The notes beneath the pieces were generated by a model. It was not told the DNA's origin, searched no databases, and was given only the letters and a program-made list of their open reading frames with translations. Positions 22,501 through 32,240 of a DNA stretch of 64,000 nt are shown in pieces. The stretch's first letter is position 1, and every line of letters begins with the position of its first letter. The translations under genes and the position numbers were made by a program. This DNA comes from Symsagittifera roscoffensis (Eukaryota > Xenacoelomorpha > Acoela > Convolutidae): positions 27,454,303-27,518,302 of the forward strand of contig NC_087069.1 in NCBI RefSeq assembly GCF_963678635.1, written 5' to 3'.

Positions 22501-24795
22501 TCTGACTCTCGAATTGAAGAAGGATGAGATGCTCTCTTTTTTATTGCTATTTTCCTTAATTGAGGTGTTAAGGTCATCTTTAAAATGTCTGTCATTTTTG
22601 TGTTTTTGTAGTCATGTGTATTTAATGAATATGCTTTTTGAACTAGAGTTTCGATACGTACTGCTAATTGTTTGATGGTTTCATTTGGTAATCTGCGAAT
22701 TTCATTACATAATACTCTTTGGTGTTGTTTATTTCTTTCGGAGTCAAACATTTTTGAAAATTTTTGTGTAAATCTTTTCCAGTCTGATTTTATTTCTATA
22801 GGTAATACTGAAAACCATTTTTGAGCTGCGCCATCTAAGGTTGTTTGTATCAACGCTGTGCGTCGATGTATCCAATTTTGATATAGCGGCGTATTAATTG
22901 GTTCAGGTCCTATATTTAAAATTAAATTTGCTGTTACTGCGTTTAAATAATCTTCTACAGAATATTCAGGGTCTGTTCCTGTGAATACCATTAGTGGTTT
23001 ATTTGATGTTATTGATGATCCACCCATGAGGTATAGATTCATTGTCATCTGTAGTGATTCTGCGGCATTTGGCATTTCCGAAAAACTTGAAAGTTGATTT
23101 TTTGTTATTTCGTGTTGTTGAAGGTAATATGGGAGTGGTATTTCATTTTGCATTTGAGTTGGTTGATACGAGTGCATAGTCATTGGGTTTTGTGGTTGAA
23201 TTGGTTGAAAAGATTGTGATTTAGTTGGATTTGGCATATGTATTGGTTGTTGATTTCGTGTATCCGTTGGATTTGGAAAAAAAATTCTATTATATGTATG
23301 AGGTCGTCGCGATCATTGTTTGCGATATTCTTGGGTATATGGTGCAAAAATGTCTGGTTGTAAATACTCATCATCAGATTATAAGTATTCCGTATGATGA
23401 GGTGCTTGCTTTTTATTTTTATTTTGTTGAAAGAATGGGTAATTTTCACTATGATCCTGTGGAAGATGTGAATTAGTCCGAAAATTTACTGAGTTGGTTG
23501 TTGTCATTGGGTTATCCAAATAGTGAGAACATACATGATTAGTATTAGTTTTTCGTGGTGGGTAGTTTGTTTTTGACGAATGTGCATAATTATAATTGTG
23601 TTCTGCAAAAGTGTTTTTTGTGAACGTTCTTCGTGGTTTTGATGGTACTGTCATAGGTCTATATATTTGATAATCCATATGTGAATATTTTGGAGCAACC
23701 GAAGGTTTAACGGTTGATTGTAGTGTTACTTGTGCCACTGAAGTTTTTTGTATTTCTTGGTGTTGATAAATTTGGATGTATTTGTGAAATACTTTGTTGT
23801 GTAGTTGTTGTTGTTTGGACAATTTCTTCATTTATGAAGTGTGATGGTGTTTGGATATCTTGTTGTGTAAGATTCCTAGTTCCATTAAGGTTTTCATTGT
23901 GTATGACGGTCGAATTTAAACTGTTATTTCGCGTATCAGGTAAAAATGTATTGTAGTTTAATGGTGTTGCATCAATGGTTGTTGGCACTACTTTTACATA
24001 ATCTCTTTGGTAAGATATTGTACTTATTGCTTGACTTGAGATTGATTGTGGGATATTTATAAATGTAGGATGAGACCATTCAGGGTCCCAAACGTAGTCT
24101 GACTGTTCTGTAATGGCAGTATCATCATTTGGATTTTGAGGTCTGAAATTTTTTCTTGCTTGTGAAATTAAGTCTATATTATGTGTGAAATAATCTATTA
24201 TAAACCATGCCAAAGTTTTTTGTAAGTCATGTCTTGTGTGTTGTGAAACATCGTCTTTAGTGAAATTTTCTTTGATTATATGTAGAAAAGTTGAAAATAA
24301 AGCAATTTCATTAGGTACTTTTGTATGTTTGGATGTTTCAGTTGGTGAGATACTGTGAAATTCTGTTTTTTCTAATATAGAAATATAGGTATATATTATT
24401 GCAATAACTTTGTTAGTGAATATGGAGTTTGCTCTTTGTGAATTATAATATTGTATGCTTTTAATATATTCTAAGAATACTTTTGAAAATTCTAATTCAA
24501 GATCGTCTGTTTGAATTACATATTTACGATGATTCGTATTTGGTGTGCTGAATTCTATGGTGTAGATTCCATATTGTTGTGTTAAATTACATATATCTTT
24601 CAGATAATGTTCAATAATTTGTCTTTTGATTTTTACATCTGGGAATTCTGCTTTGCATGGGCTGATTCCGGGTTCAAACAAATTTACGAGTAAATTCTTG
24701 CAGAAATCATGTTGCCCTCTATTATCGGGTGCATCTATGAGGAAGGGGTAAACCTCTTCGGCATCTGGACTATCGTCACTTTGAGTGTGGCTCAT
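16560..24795 (-). pseudogene. gag-pol of copy 1 (many breaks)
   Basis: Homologue of the 2740 aa gag-pol of copy 2. Open pieces in transcription order: 24795-23707 (gag N-terminus), 23831-23379, 23449-23180, 23237-22272 (capsid; ends at a stop just before the zinc knuckle, whose Cys/His residues survive), 22157-20706 (Arg/Asn/Tyr/Ser-rich linker and protease with DSGA), 20607-20077, then RT broken by a TAA near 19698, 19571-18636 (RT end and RNase H), 18362-17556 (integrase zinc region and first two Asp), 17622-17242 (integrase Glu) and 17371-17072. The RT box reads YLDV instead of YLDD near 19580-19592. This copy cannot encode active enzymes. Confidence 0.9.
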
Positions 24796-25236
24796 TTTTC
24801 CGTTTAATGACTGTTAATATATAACTATCGATATGTCTAATTGGTTGATTCCAATTATACAAGTGTACTGGTTTGTGTTTGTATTGCTTTTTTATTCTTC
24901 TTTTTCCTCTTTTTGATGAATTTGAAGTTGTGTCTGAATCGGAAAAAAATATTTGATCGTGAATGGGACAATTTTTATCAATCGATTCCTTTAATTTGTA
25001 GAGTTCATCTAATTGCTAGCTTCTGATTCTGAAAATCCGTTTCTGTTTTTTGAAAATCTTTTTCGTGTGATTTGTCTTTGTTTGTTTATTATTTTTCTTT
25101 TTATTGTTAGTCGTTTTGTTCTAATGTATCCAACTGTTTCTGTATGAGGTGTGATTACAATATCGTATTTTTGGTTATCTATCTCACAGTTGTGTAAAAC
25201 GATTGTTTGTTTATTTCCTAGATTTTTGAATGACAT
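24770..25236 (-). pseudogene. orfA of copy 1 (frameshifted)
   Basis: Homologue of the 155 aa basic orfA (45198-45665). Open from 25236 to 25009 (75 aa), including the Arg/Lys-rich region. A one-base deletion near 25010-25020 brings in a stop, and homology continues in another frame into the start of gag. Confidence 0.75.
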
Positions 25237-26229
25237 AAGGTTTAGGATGAGGGATGCAAAAAGTTGTTAGGTGATTTCTATTTTCTTAGACTGTTAGTCC
25301 TTACGATTTTTTGGTTAGCTTAACCTGGGTCTTTTTGTTCAGGGTTGGAGAGAAAGGTATATCGATTCCGAAGAATGATTTTTTACTTTCTCTTGGCTAG
25401 TCTAAGCTAAGGTGTTAACTTACTTAATCTTACTTAGGGGTAGTGATTGTGTTCAAGGGTTGTAGAATAGTAAATCGATCCACAAGGTTCAGGTATAATT
25501 AGAACGCAAGTAGTTCGTTAGGTACTATTTTAAACTTACTAAGTCTAAGATCTATCCTGGGTCTGGTAAGAGGAGGGTTCAAGTGAAGGATGAATAACCG
25601 AAGTTCTTCACTGTTTATCCTAATTTTGAATGGTTAATTTTGTTGAAAAATTTCTATTAGTCTTAGTTTTTTTGGAAGGGTTGGATAGTGAATCGACGTT
25701 TGAGGTCGTTAGACACTTGTTAAGTAGGTGGGGGAGAACAAAATTCTTCTTTCTGATCCAAGGATAGGCCTTGATGATCAGGTTTTAAATTTAATGAATT
25801 AGAAAATTTATTAAGATCCAAGGATAGGCCTTGATGATCTAATTTTAAAATTAAGTGAATATAATTTATTTTGGTTTAAATTTATTTAAGAAAAAGATTT
25901 AAATTTTTAATGATATTAGTGAGCTTATGATTGCTGTTATGTTTAGGTGATGAAGCTGGGACAACACATGATTTTATGATTACTAACAATTTATTGTCAT
26001 GCTACTAATATTTATTTTGATTTTCAATAAATATTTTTCAAACCTGTTTTATATAAGACTGCAGAAATTAAGAAAATGATCTGAGATCTTTTTATCAATC
26101 GTTATTGTATATTAATAATTTTGTTTAGCGTCTGAAATGATCACGAAGCTGGTGAGGGGGTCGAATCTCTGAGGGGAGCAAGCGTCCGTCCCCCGCTAAA
26201 TTCGCCCTTGCCATATTTGATGATAATTC
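25237..26229 (-). other. copy 1 5' leader
   Basis: Untranslated leader, homologous to 45666 to about 46575 of copy 2. It holds the two stem-loops at 25755-25779 and 25815-25839 (GATC-CAAGG-ATAGG-CCTTG-ATGATC, 60 bases apart) and the GTAAGTT / GTAAGA pair at 25408-25436 on the sense strand. Close to the LTR it departs from copy 2: about 340 bases, including the primer-binding site, are missing, and a tRNA-like repeat fragment (26146-26215) lies there instead. Confidence 0.7.
26146..26215 (+). repeat. tRNA-like repeat fragment in the copy 1 leader
   Basis: GGGGGTCGAATCTCTGAGGGG, then GCGTCCGTCC, then AAATTCGCC. This matches the block order of the repeat at 4023-4150. It occupies the place where copy 2 has the leader start and primer-binding site. 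Confidence 0.45.
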
Positions 26230-26619
26230 TGAGTTATAACCGATGTGGTTAACTCATAGAGTATTTTCGGATAGGGTGCACCGTCTGTTCGTCGCGCTAT
26301 CTTATTTTCGGCCGGATAAATTCGTGCAACTTCTTAGTCTAATACCGATCCTAATCTTACTCTTATATCTACTAGTCTCAGGGTGTTTAACTAGTCTCTG
26401 CTAGGCTCAGTAGATATAGAGTGTACTGGCTTTTTGCGATTGCTAAAGTTCTCTTAATTTCTAAAGTTAAATTCAAATCTCTCTGGTGCTGAAATTACAA
26501 GCACTTACAAATGAGTGGGTTGTTAGTTAGATGGATCATGATTGGTTAATATTAAATACTTTACAGTGGTAAAATATCTAATTTATCCAATCATAAAATG
26601 TAGTTTAGATCAACTTCCA
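26230..26619 (-). repeat. copy 1 5' LTR
   Basis: 390 bases, TG/CA ends. It differs from its partner at 8043-8452 by many substitutions and several deletions. One removes an arm of the 28 base palindrome (only GTGCTGAAATTAC-AA-GCAC remains near 26484). Confidence 0.9.
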
Positions 26620-27305
26620 TTTTACCAATTTATTACTATTATTTTGCACACCACCTTCGATACACCCATCGCTGTTTCTCACGATTCCAAAGATTTGTCC
26701 TATAGAAAATTTTCAATCGCTGAAAATGCATTACTCGTTGAGTTATTCATAAATAACTTTCGAAAAAGTTTTTCAATCTTTTTGTTCGGAATGCGTGTTA
26801 AAGTTCAAATTTTCAAAATGGATTCGTATCCGTAATTAAAGTAAAAACCTTTCTCAAAATGGTTTTAGCAGTTTTTGATCAATATTTAAAGACTGGTTCA
26901 TATTAGACTCTAGAAGTTTTGAATTTGCAACGGATGATATATGATATTGGGGTTAGGTTCATTCATTTTAGAGCAAATTTCGTCCCTGAATACACGCAAC
27001 GGTGCGTATAAGCTATTGAACTCTTGGGACAATTTTTTAAAATGACTCTGAAAGTGAAAGTGGAATCTTTAACAAAATAATTGCTGAGTCTATGAACAAA
27101 ATCGTGTAAGTTAACTTTTGCGTCATATGTTGTGTCGCTGGAACTGCAAAGGTAGAAAAAATCAAGTTATTTAGTGATAAGATCGAAGAAATCGGTTTAT
27201 ACTTCTGAGCTACCTTATGGTTCAACCATTTGTATGAGGAATCCGCAACAGCAAAAAAAATTAAAAAAACGATATTATTGCCCGCATTGGAATTCTATGA
27301 ATAAA
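26620..27305. repeat. tandem unit R2, right part
   Basis: Continues the R1 homology exactly where 8042 left off (TTTTACCAATTTATTA... against ATTTACCCAACTTCTTA in R1) and ends at GAATTCTATGAATAAA like R1. It contains the minus-strand counterpart (27037-27225) of the weak transposase-like frame. Confidence 0.8.
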
Positions 27306-28423
27306 GATTCTTATAATTGCAGCCCATTGTCAGTGTACACAAAAGTGAAAAAAAATCGATATAAAAATAATTAAAAATGGATTATTTATTACTATTTTTC
27401 GAAGAAAAAATCGTTTTTTAAATCCAATATAATCGAGTTTTTCCGTCACTTTTTTCGAGAGTCGGAAAATAGCTGCAGTCTTCATTCGGAACAATTAGAA
27501 AAACTTTTACATTCAGTGCCAATTTTCAATGGCTACTTAAAAATCTATTTTCTTGATTTGATCAACTTGCTCTTTGGAAAGGAAAAACAAACTGTTTTCG
27601 TAGATTTCTAGTGCATCCATGCAACTAAGAAAAGTGAGAAGAAATCAATCATAAGATATTTTTGCGGTCTAAAAAATTATCAAAATAATCAATTCCCTCA
27701 GACAAGAATTTAAAATAAAAAATCTATTATAATCCAATGTTTTTTATCAATTTAAAGTTGTTTATAATCCATTTAAGATAAAATGAAATGGATTTATTTC
27801 CACTTTATTTTTGTTTCACGCTGTAAAATCAAGCAAGAATATTTGTTTTCATCAAATGAGTAATGCGGAACTTACTCGGTTGCTAAACCTAAATTTTCTG
27901 AAATTGCATCACGATTCCATTATCCTCACCCCTCCCCCCCCCCCCCCCACCCTAACTTTTTCCCGTTTGCCCCCTTACAACCCCCCGCCCCAATGTTTCA
28001 CCCTTTGCCCGCCAACTCTGGATCACGACCTCACCCCTCTCCCCCCCCCTCACCTGAACCCCCAACTCCACACCGACCTTAAACACTAAGTCCACTCTCC
28101 CTCCCCAAACTGAAACACCCGTTCCCTGACCTGAACAAACCCCACCATCCCCCACCTGAATCAATTTCAGCCCACTTGAACCAATCGCCGCCCACCTGAA
28201 CCAACCCCCCCCCCACCAACACACCCTACATGAACTAGCCCCTCCGCCAGAACCAACACAGGTGGTGCGTCCATTTTAGTCTGGCGGGGTGATTGGTGAT
28301 TGGTTCAGGGAGGGGTGGCGATGAAATTGAGAAACTGAAAATATACAAACAGTAAAAAAATCAAAGTTGCGCTGAAAAAAGTTGAAAACGAACAGCAAGT
28401 AACAACCAACTTTGTTTTTAAAG
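27306..28423. other. spacer between the two retroelements with C-rich/G-rich block
   Basis: AT-rich to about 27920. From 27928 to about 28230 the plus strand is strongly C-rich with degenerate CCCACCTGAACCAA-like repeats. From 28261 to 28325 it is G-rich (GGTTCAGGGAGGGGTGGCG), partly complementary to the C-rich part. No gene. The last four bases (28420-28423, AAAG) are the left target duplication of copy 2. Confidence 0.6.
28420..28423. repeat. target site duplication, left (AAAG)
   Basis: AAAG immediately before TGAGTT of the left LTR matches AAAG at 47326-47329 immediately after TTCCA of the right LTR. Confidence 0.9.
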
Positions 28424-28831
28424 TGAGTTAGGACTGGTGTGTAACTCATAGAGTAATTTCGGATAGGGTACACCGTCTGCTCGTCACGCTATCTTATTTT
28501 CGGCCGGATAGATTCGTGCAACTTCTTAGTCTAATACCGATCCTAATCTTACTCTTATACTATCTAGTCTCAGGTTGTTTAACTAGTCTCTGCTAGGCTC
28601 AATAGATCTAGGGTATACTGGTTTATTGCGGCTGCTGAAGTGCTCGGGAGAGTCCAACTAATTTCTAAGTTAAATTCAAATCTCTCTGGTGCTGAAATTA
28701 CAAGTAACTTCAGCACTTACAAATAAGTGGGTTGTTAGTTAGATGGATCATGATTGGTTAATATTAAATACTTTACATTGGTAAAACATTTAATTTATCC
28801 AATCATAAAATATAGTTTAGATCAGGTTCCA
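28424..28831 (-). repeat. copy 2 3' LTR
   Basis: 408 bases. The sense-strand polyadenylation signal AATAAA is at 28622-28627 (TTTATT on plus). A 28 base imperfect palindrome (GTGCTGAA arms) lies at 28689-28716. Several CCAAT/ATTGG pentamers lie near the sense-strand start. The sequence just upstream on the sense strand (ACCCGGATGGG) is a short, weak polypurine tract. Confidence 0.95.
28622..28627 (-). promoter_or_regulatory. polyadenylation signal AATAAA in 3' LTR
   Basis: AATAAA on the sense strand, about 205 bases into the LTR. The same signal sits in the 5' LTR at 47116-47121. It is mutated in the left LTR of copy 1. Confidence 0.5.
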
Positions 28832-30446
28832 CCCATCCGGGTTTTACAGAGTTTTTTAGAACAGTTCTTTTGTAGTTCAAGGATGGATGATGGACGTTGG
28901 TATTTGGCGAACATCATTTTTCTTTTGTTTCCTTTTTGTTAAGGAAGTTCCAGGGATCTGGAATTGAGGACACAAGACGTTGTGTTCTTCTTGTGACAAC
29001 GACTGAGTCTCTGCAACAGCATCAATTCTGGTTTCAGAATGGTTGGCTATGTCAGGTTTTTCTGTTCTTCGGAGAGAACTTCTTTTGTGTTTGATCTAGC
29101 TCGGGAATGGCGTGGAGATTGTGCGTGGAGGGGATGCCTGGTTACTCGGATCTGTACGTATACTTGAACATCGAGGTGGTCATTGGTCTAGTTCAATGAA
29201 GTCCTTTTCTGCGAGGTCAAGTCGTACTCTAAATCCTTTGAGTTGTGATTGTGAGCGGCATATCGATTATAGTTGGTCATTCTCTCTCGAGTGTAGTGAG
29301 GTCGTCTTGTCTTTTGATGTTCGTCCTTGGTGTTGTATTCTGATCTATATATTGCATCATGTGATTTTACATTTTATAAAACTTTTATTAATTTAATATT
29401 TTTTAATTATGATTTTAGTTAGTTGTTTTCACAAAAGCTTTTTGTTTTAGTTCGGTTATTTTGAAGAGTTACTCACCCTTGAGTAGCTCTTATTAAAAAT
29501 AAAGGTGTGGTCACAAAGCGTGGATGTAGCACGGTGGGTTAGGCCGGCTATAGAGCATGCTCAGGACGTCCTTTCCTGGTGGGTTAGGCCAGGTGTGGGA
29601 GTATGATTTCATGCGGTTTTTATGAGGGGTCCTGTTATGTGACAACATTTTATGTTGGGTTTGTTGTGGTTTTACTTATGTTTTGTTGGTTATGTACTTT
29701 TTCCAAAAAGCAAATTGTTTGTGGTATGGGTTTGTCTTTTGACTTTTTTGTGTTTTATTATTTCTTTCTAAGACTTTGTAATAGTCTTCAAAAGAATAAA
29801 TTATCCAGTTTTAAACTGGGTTAATCCGGTTTGGGTACCGTTGGTTTCCTTTTCTTAGTCATGCTGTTATTTTATGATTTGTGGTATTTAGTAAGCTGCG
29901 TTGGTTAGTTTTGTTTAGTATATGATTCCTTTCCAACCGGGTTAAAGGAAAGTTTGAAACTTGTTATTATTTGTTAGAGTTGTTGAGTGTGAAAACTTGA
30001 AACTGAAATTCATTATTTTAAACAATTCTTCGTGGGCGAGCTGTGCGAGTGTGGATAGAATTTCTGTGCGAATGAATGAAAATATCAAAAGGTTAGTACT
30101 GCAATTGCATTTTATTAATTTACTGCATAGAATTTGGAAATTTACTGCTAGTAATGGGGGAATTTTAAGATACAAATTTTCATCATATGTAGATTTACTG
30201 CTTTTAGGGGAAAATTTTATAAATTAATTTACTGCATTGGTATTATTTTTATTGAATTGTTGGTGCACAAGTTTAATAGGGTTTTTAACAGTTTTGAAGA
30301 AGTTTGCTATTTTTTATTTTTCTTTTGTGAATTTTTCAGATGATCTAGAATGAAGGCTAAAAATCTAAAGAAAACATGAATAAAGAATGGTGAGTTTTTT
30401 AATATTGTAATTAGTTAGTAATATTCATTTAATTCATACTTACCTG
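28832..30446 (-). other. copy 2 3' region
   Basis: A long 3' region conserved with copy 1. Contents: a duplicated GGTGGGTTAGGCC (29533-29545 and 29578-29590); plus-strand intron-like signals (donor AAAAG|GTTAGT at 30091/30092, acceptor ATTTTTCAG ending at 30339, next donor G|GTGAGT at 30389/30390); and a sense-strand splice donor CAG|GTAAGT at 30446-30438 directly after the orfE stop. No convincing sense coding frame. Confidence 0.7.
30438..30446 (-). promoter_or_regulatory. consensus 5' splice site after orfE stop
   Basis: The sense strand reads TAA-CAG|GTAAGTATG; the stop codon of orfE is followed at once by a full-consensus donor. The donor is conserved in copy 1 (10052-10060). A possible acceptor, TGAATTTCAG, lies downstream at about 30003-30012 on the sense strand, also conserved. 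Use would remove ~440 bases of 3' untranslated sequence. Confidence 0.45.
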
Positions 30447-32240
30447 TTAGTCGTCGGGGAAAAAACCGTGGGGGAAGATATCGTGAATTAGTTCTGAAGT
30501 TGTTAGTAGTTTAGCTAAGATGCGGATGATATTTTTAGTTTGAAGTAGTGGCCAAAGCAATTGAAGTGCCTTAATAGTGGTTAGTTCTTCAGTGCCTACT
30601 GCAAACTCATAAGGTGTGTTTTGGATTAAGTTATATAACTTGTGGTTAAATTTAGTGTTGTGGATGAATTCTAAAATGGGGATTTCTATAGGCTGTACAA
30701 ACTCGTGCGGGATAAGGAAGGGTCGGGATTCTTCTGCGTTGAAGGTCTTGGTGATGGGGCAGAAAATATACATTTGGGTTATGGGGTCATAATTACGAAG
30801 AATACCATGAAGGTTAGTATTTTTAATACAATATGTGAAATTTAGGAAATACGGTGAAGTGTATTTTGAATTGATGAATTGAAAGCGATGGTGTGGTTGT
30901 CTAGAGGGTGTGTGGAGGTCAAAGTGATTTTGGATGAAACGATAGTAACTGTATGTATGTGTTTGTTTAGTTCGCAACATAATATCGTGTGAGCAGTGTA
31001 AATCTCTTTCGTGTGGTGCGAGGAAATGAAAGGTTAGTGAAAAGATTTGGAAGCGTTCTTTAAAACTTTCGTACGCTTGTGTGCTTGTTAGTGCTTCTGA
31101 AATAATGTGATCAAACTTTCGGTCGAAGATGTTTAGTGTAAATACATATGGTGTCTTGATGAAAAATTTCTCGGTGATTTGTGGGTTAGCGAAGCGATCG
31201 TCGTCTAAGAATTGATCTTGGTTAGCTCTGATGATGTTGTGATCATAGTATTCTAGTGTGTATTCGTTAGCTCTAGGTGCAGTGTGTATTTTTAGTGATT
31301 TTTTATATCCAACGTAAGTAAATTGTCTAGCGGTGAGTGGTGTAGTTAGTCGATATAGCATGTCTTTGTTTCGGTCTATATCAATGGATGTGTTAGTTAA
31401 AGGTAAGCAAAGAGGGTTAGTGAAATGATAGTATGAGGTCCAAGAGAGAGTGGGCATTAAAACGTATTCGTCTACAAAGTTGCGTGTTTCGTTAGCGTCA
31501 TGAGGGGTGTTTAAGGTGTATTGTGGAAATGAGGGTAAAGTGATGGCTAAAAATTCTCTAGTGTTAGTATGTTGGGGGTGGTTGATGTATTCTCGGGCTG
31601 TTCCTGGTTTTGCTGGGAAAGGATGGTTGGGGAACTTTCTTTTAAAAGTGCGATAAGCTCTATTAGTGTTGAGTGAGGATTCAGTTGATGTGGATGATGG
31701 TGCTAATGATTCGGTATAATTTGAAGAGGGTGTAGGGGGATTGGATGAATTTGTAGTGGAGGAGATTTGGTTTATGGTCGGGGTGTTAAGGTGGTAGGGT
31801 TGTTGTTGGAGGGTAATAAAATTGTCTAGCTCTGGGGAGATTCGGGGGGTGTCTGGAGATGATTGGTCAGAATGGTATGAGGAGTAGGTTGGGGTAACTT
31901 GGGAAGCATAAGAGGGTGTAGGAGTGATTGGGTCAGGGTTATTTGATAATATGGGTTGAAAAGGAGGTTGAGAAAAATGAGAAGGGTTATGAAAATTATT
32001 GGATGGAGATGGTTCTGAGTCGGCAAATTCGTCGGGGGTTTCAATATTCGGGTTATTTAGCTGTGAAATGGAGTATAAAACTGAAATTTGTGAGTTAGTG
32101 TCGGAATTCATGCCTGATGTTACATTGCTAGATGGAAAATCGGGTGGCGGAAAAGCAAAAAGTGGTATTATTGGGATTGAAGAGGTAAGGTTGGTTGGAT
32201 GGGAATTTGATCGATGGAGTGATCCAAGTTGGCGGCTCAT
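30447..32240 (-). CDS. orfE, unknown 597 aa protein
   Basis: Last gene of the element, not recognised. Residues 1 to about 195 are Ser/Pro/Thr/Asn-rich and low in complexity. About 195-597 look globular, with conserved Tyr, Phe and His, including FDRKFDHI, HERDLHCSHDIMLR and PHHRFQF. I see no signal peptide, no clear membrane span and no catalytic motif I can name. The start ATG overlaps the env stop as ATGA (32237-32240), which suggests termination-reinitiation or a shared spliced mRNA. Copy 1 keeps the frame nearly whole with one frameshift, and the C-terminal 100 residues differ by only about a dozen substitutions before the tail. That conservation argues for an active role: matrix-like, regulatory or movement functions are all open. 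Confidence 0.85.
   Translation of the reverse strand: MSRQLGSLHRSNSHPTNLTSSIPIIPLFAFPPPDFPSSNVTSGMNSDTNSQISVLYSISQLNNPNIETPDEFADSEPSPSNNFHNPSHFSQPPFQPILSNNPDPITPTPSYASQVTPTYSSYHSDQSSPDTPRISPELDNFITLQQQPYHLNTPTINQISSTTNSSNPPTPSSNYTESLAPSSTSTESSLNTNRAYRTFKRKFPNHPFPAKPGTAREYINHPQHTNTREFLAITLPSFPQYTLNTPHDANETRNFVDEYVLMPTLSWTSYYHFTNPLCLPLTNTSIDIDRNKDMLYRLTTPLTARQFTYVGYKKSLKIHTAPRANEYTLEYYDHNIIRANQDQFLDDDRFANPQITEKFFIKTPYVFTLNIFDRKFDHIISEALTSTQAYESFKERFQIFSLTFHFLAPHERDLHCSHDIMLRTKQTHTYSYYRFIQNHFDLHTPSRQPHHRFQFINSKYTSPYFLNFTYCIKNTNLHGILRNYDPITQMYIFCPITKTFNAEESRPFLIPHEFVQPIEIPILEFIHNTKFNHKLYNLIQNTPYEFAVGTEELTTIKALQLLWPLLQTKNIIRILAKLLTTSELIHDIFPHGFFPDD

Larger units (their letters stand above)
8043..26619 (-). 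mobile_element. Ty3/Gypsy-class retrovirus-like element, copy 1 (decayed)
   Basis: An 18.6 kb element read right to left: 5' LTR 26230-26619, leader, orfA, gag-pol, orfB, orfC, orfD, env, orfE, 3' region, 3' LTR 8043-8452. It has the same gene order as copy 2 at 28424-47325 but is broken by many stops and frameshifts. The LTRs start TG and end CA (plus strand TGAGTT...TTCCA) and differ by many substitutions and indels (410 against 390 bases), so the insertion is old. Flanks are ATTT on the left and TTTT on the right, a 4 bp target duplication with one change. It sits inside tandem unit R2. Confidence 0.9.

Noticed and set aside
27811..28089. 92-codon plus-strand frame across the C-rich block
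   Set aside because: Pro/Leu translation of a compositionally biased tract.
26620..28423. The two retroelements as one tandem array formed by LTR-LTR recombination
   Set aside because: They have different flanking duplications (ATTT/TTTT against AAAG), a 1.8 kb non-element spacer and clearly different ages, so they are separate insertions in the same orientation.
29603..29824. 73-codon plus-strand frame also present in copy 1 (9218-9439), possible antisense protein
   Set aside because: Between the copies amino-acid changes (about 14) outnumber silent ones, the composition is Phe/Leu-rich, and no motif is seen. The shared length reflects general homology of the 3' region.
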